NCBI GenBank assembly: GCA_018675425.1
Contig: JABGYD010000069.1
Coordinates: 119,580 to 183,579 of the forward strand
DNA from: Kordiimonadaceae bacterium
GTDB lineage: Bacteria; Pseudomonadota; Alphaproteobacteria; Sphingomonadales; Emcibacteraceae
Direction: 5' to 3'
DNA: 64,000 nucleotides
Below the pieces are notes generated by a model. The model was not told the DNA's origin. It was given only the letters and a program-made list of their open reading frames with translations, and did not search any database. The translations under genes were made by a program, and so were the position numbers. Of the stretch, positions 63,413 to 64,000 are shown piece after piece. Within the stretch, counting starts at the first letter, position 1. The number at the start of each line of letters is the position of its first letter.

Positions 63413-64000
63413 ATGACCGGCGACGTTGAATATAAACTTACTAAAAAGCTCTATGAAGAAAAAAAATCTTTTGTAACTAATTTAGAATGTTCAATTACAG
63501 GTAGAGATGATTATAAGGCTGGAGAAATTCACGGACTTTCCAGGGCCGGAAGACCACTTCTCGTACGTTATGATCTCGAAGCTATAAAAAATAGCGTTAC
63601 CCGCAAAGAAATAGAAGCCCGCCCGGGGGGTTTTTGGAAATATCGAGAATTTCTTCCAGTCAATACTGCTGATGCAATGGTTAGTCTTGGGGAAGTTATG
63701 ACACCGATCATGCCACTTAAGGCTTCTGTTCCAGATGGATGTGATGTGCTGGTGAAGGACGAGGGACGCTTGCCAACCGGATCATTCAAAGCAAGAGGTC
63801 TAGCTCTCGCAGTTGCGATGGCAAAAGAACTGGGACAAAATCATCTGGCAATGCCAACCAACGGCAATGCTGGTGCGGCGCTTGCTGCTTATGCTACTTA
63901 TGCAGGACTTAAGACAACTATACTATGCCCAGATGACACCCCGATCGTGAACATTCGCGAAATTGAACTTCAGGGTGGTGATACTTATACAGTGAACGGG
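63413..64000 (+). CDS. Threonine synthase-like PLP enzyme (3' truncated by window end)
   Basis: MTGDVEYKLTKKLYEEKKSFVTNLECSITGRDDYKAGEIHGLSRAGRPLLVRYDLE..VLVKDEGRLPTGSFKARGLALAVAMAKELG (PLP Lys) ..PTNGNAGAALAAYA; runs off window. Confidence 0.85.
   Translation, partial: MTGDVEYKLTKKLYEEKKSFVTNLECSITGRDDYKAGEIHGLSRAGRPLLVRYDLEAIKNSVTRKEIEARPGGFWKYREFLPVNTADAMVSLGEVMTPIMPLKASVPDGCDVLVKDEGRLPTGSFKARGLALAVAMAKELGQNHLAMPTNGNAGAALAAYATYAGLKTTILCPDDTPIVNIREIELQGGDTYTVNG

Overview
This 64 kb window comes from a low-GC bacterial chromosome. Conserved gene order suggests an alphaproteobacterium: split F0 operon atpI-B-E-F'-F, ctaC-D-B-G-E-surf1-thrC-M16, mutY/DUF721/dsbA/smc, and tldD divergent from ctaC. 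This lineage call is inference. Most of the window is dense core metabolism: prfC, ppdK, glyQS, a polyprenyl synthase, the F0 ATP synthase, smc, cytochrome c oxidase, an xseB-ispA-dxs-tlyA block, gnd, ilvD, one complete thrC and one partial threonine-synthase-like gene. There is one tRNA-Val(GAC). I found no CRISPR array, rRNA, transposase, integrase or prophage gene. The main accessory region is about 33.0-41.7 kb, between tldD and the HU gene. It holds tryptophan 2,3-dioxygenase and kynureninase, divergent from a three-gene operon (AtsA-like lipoprotein sulfatase, aminobenzoate/benzoate-CoA-ligase-like enzyme, stand-alone Old Yellow Enzyme family protein), followed by an NSS-family transporter. 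I read this as a candidate non-standard tryptophan-to-anthranilate-to-CoA-thioester pathway. The sulfatase has a non-canonical C-S-F-T-R active-site signature instead of C-x-P-x-R. An ATACGAT/ATCGTAT operator-like palindrome sits in the divergent promoter. Smaller observations include two unlisted short ORFs (one in the cox operon), a possible Leu/Val-rich ilvD leader peptide, convergent genes sharing TTAA stop codons, a malate synthase gene of distinct composition, and several palindromes. All assignments come from reading the sequence and translations; no database searches were run.
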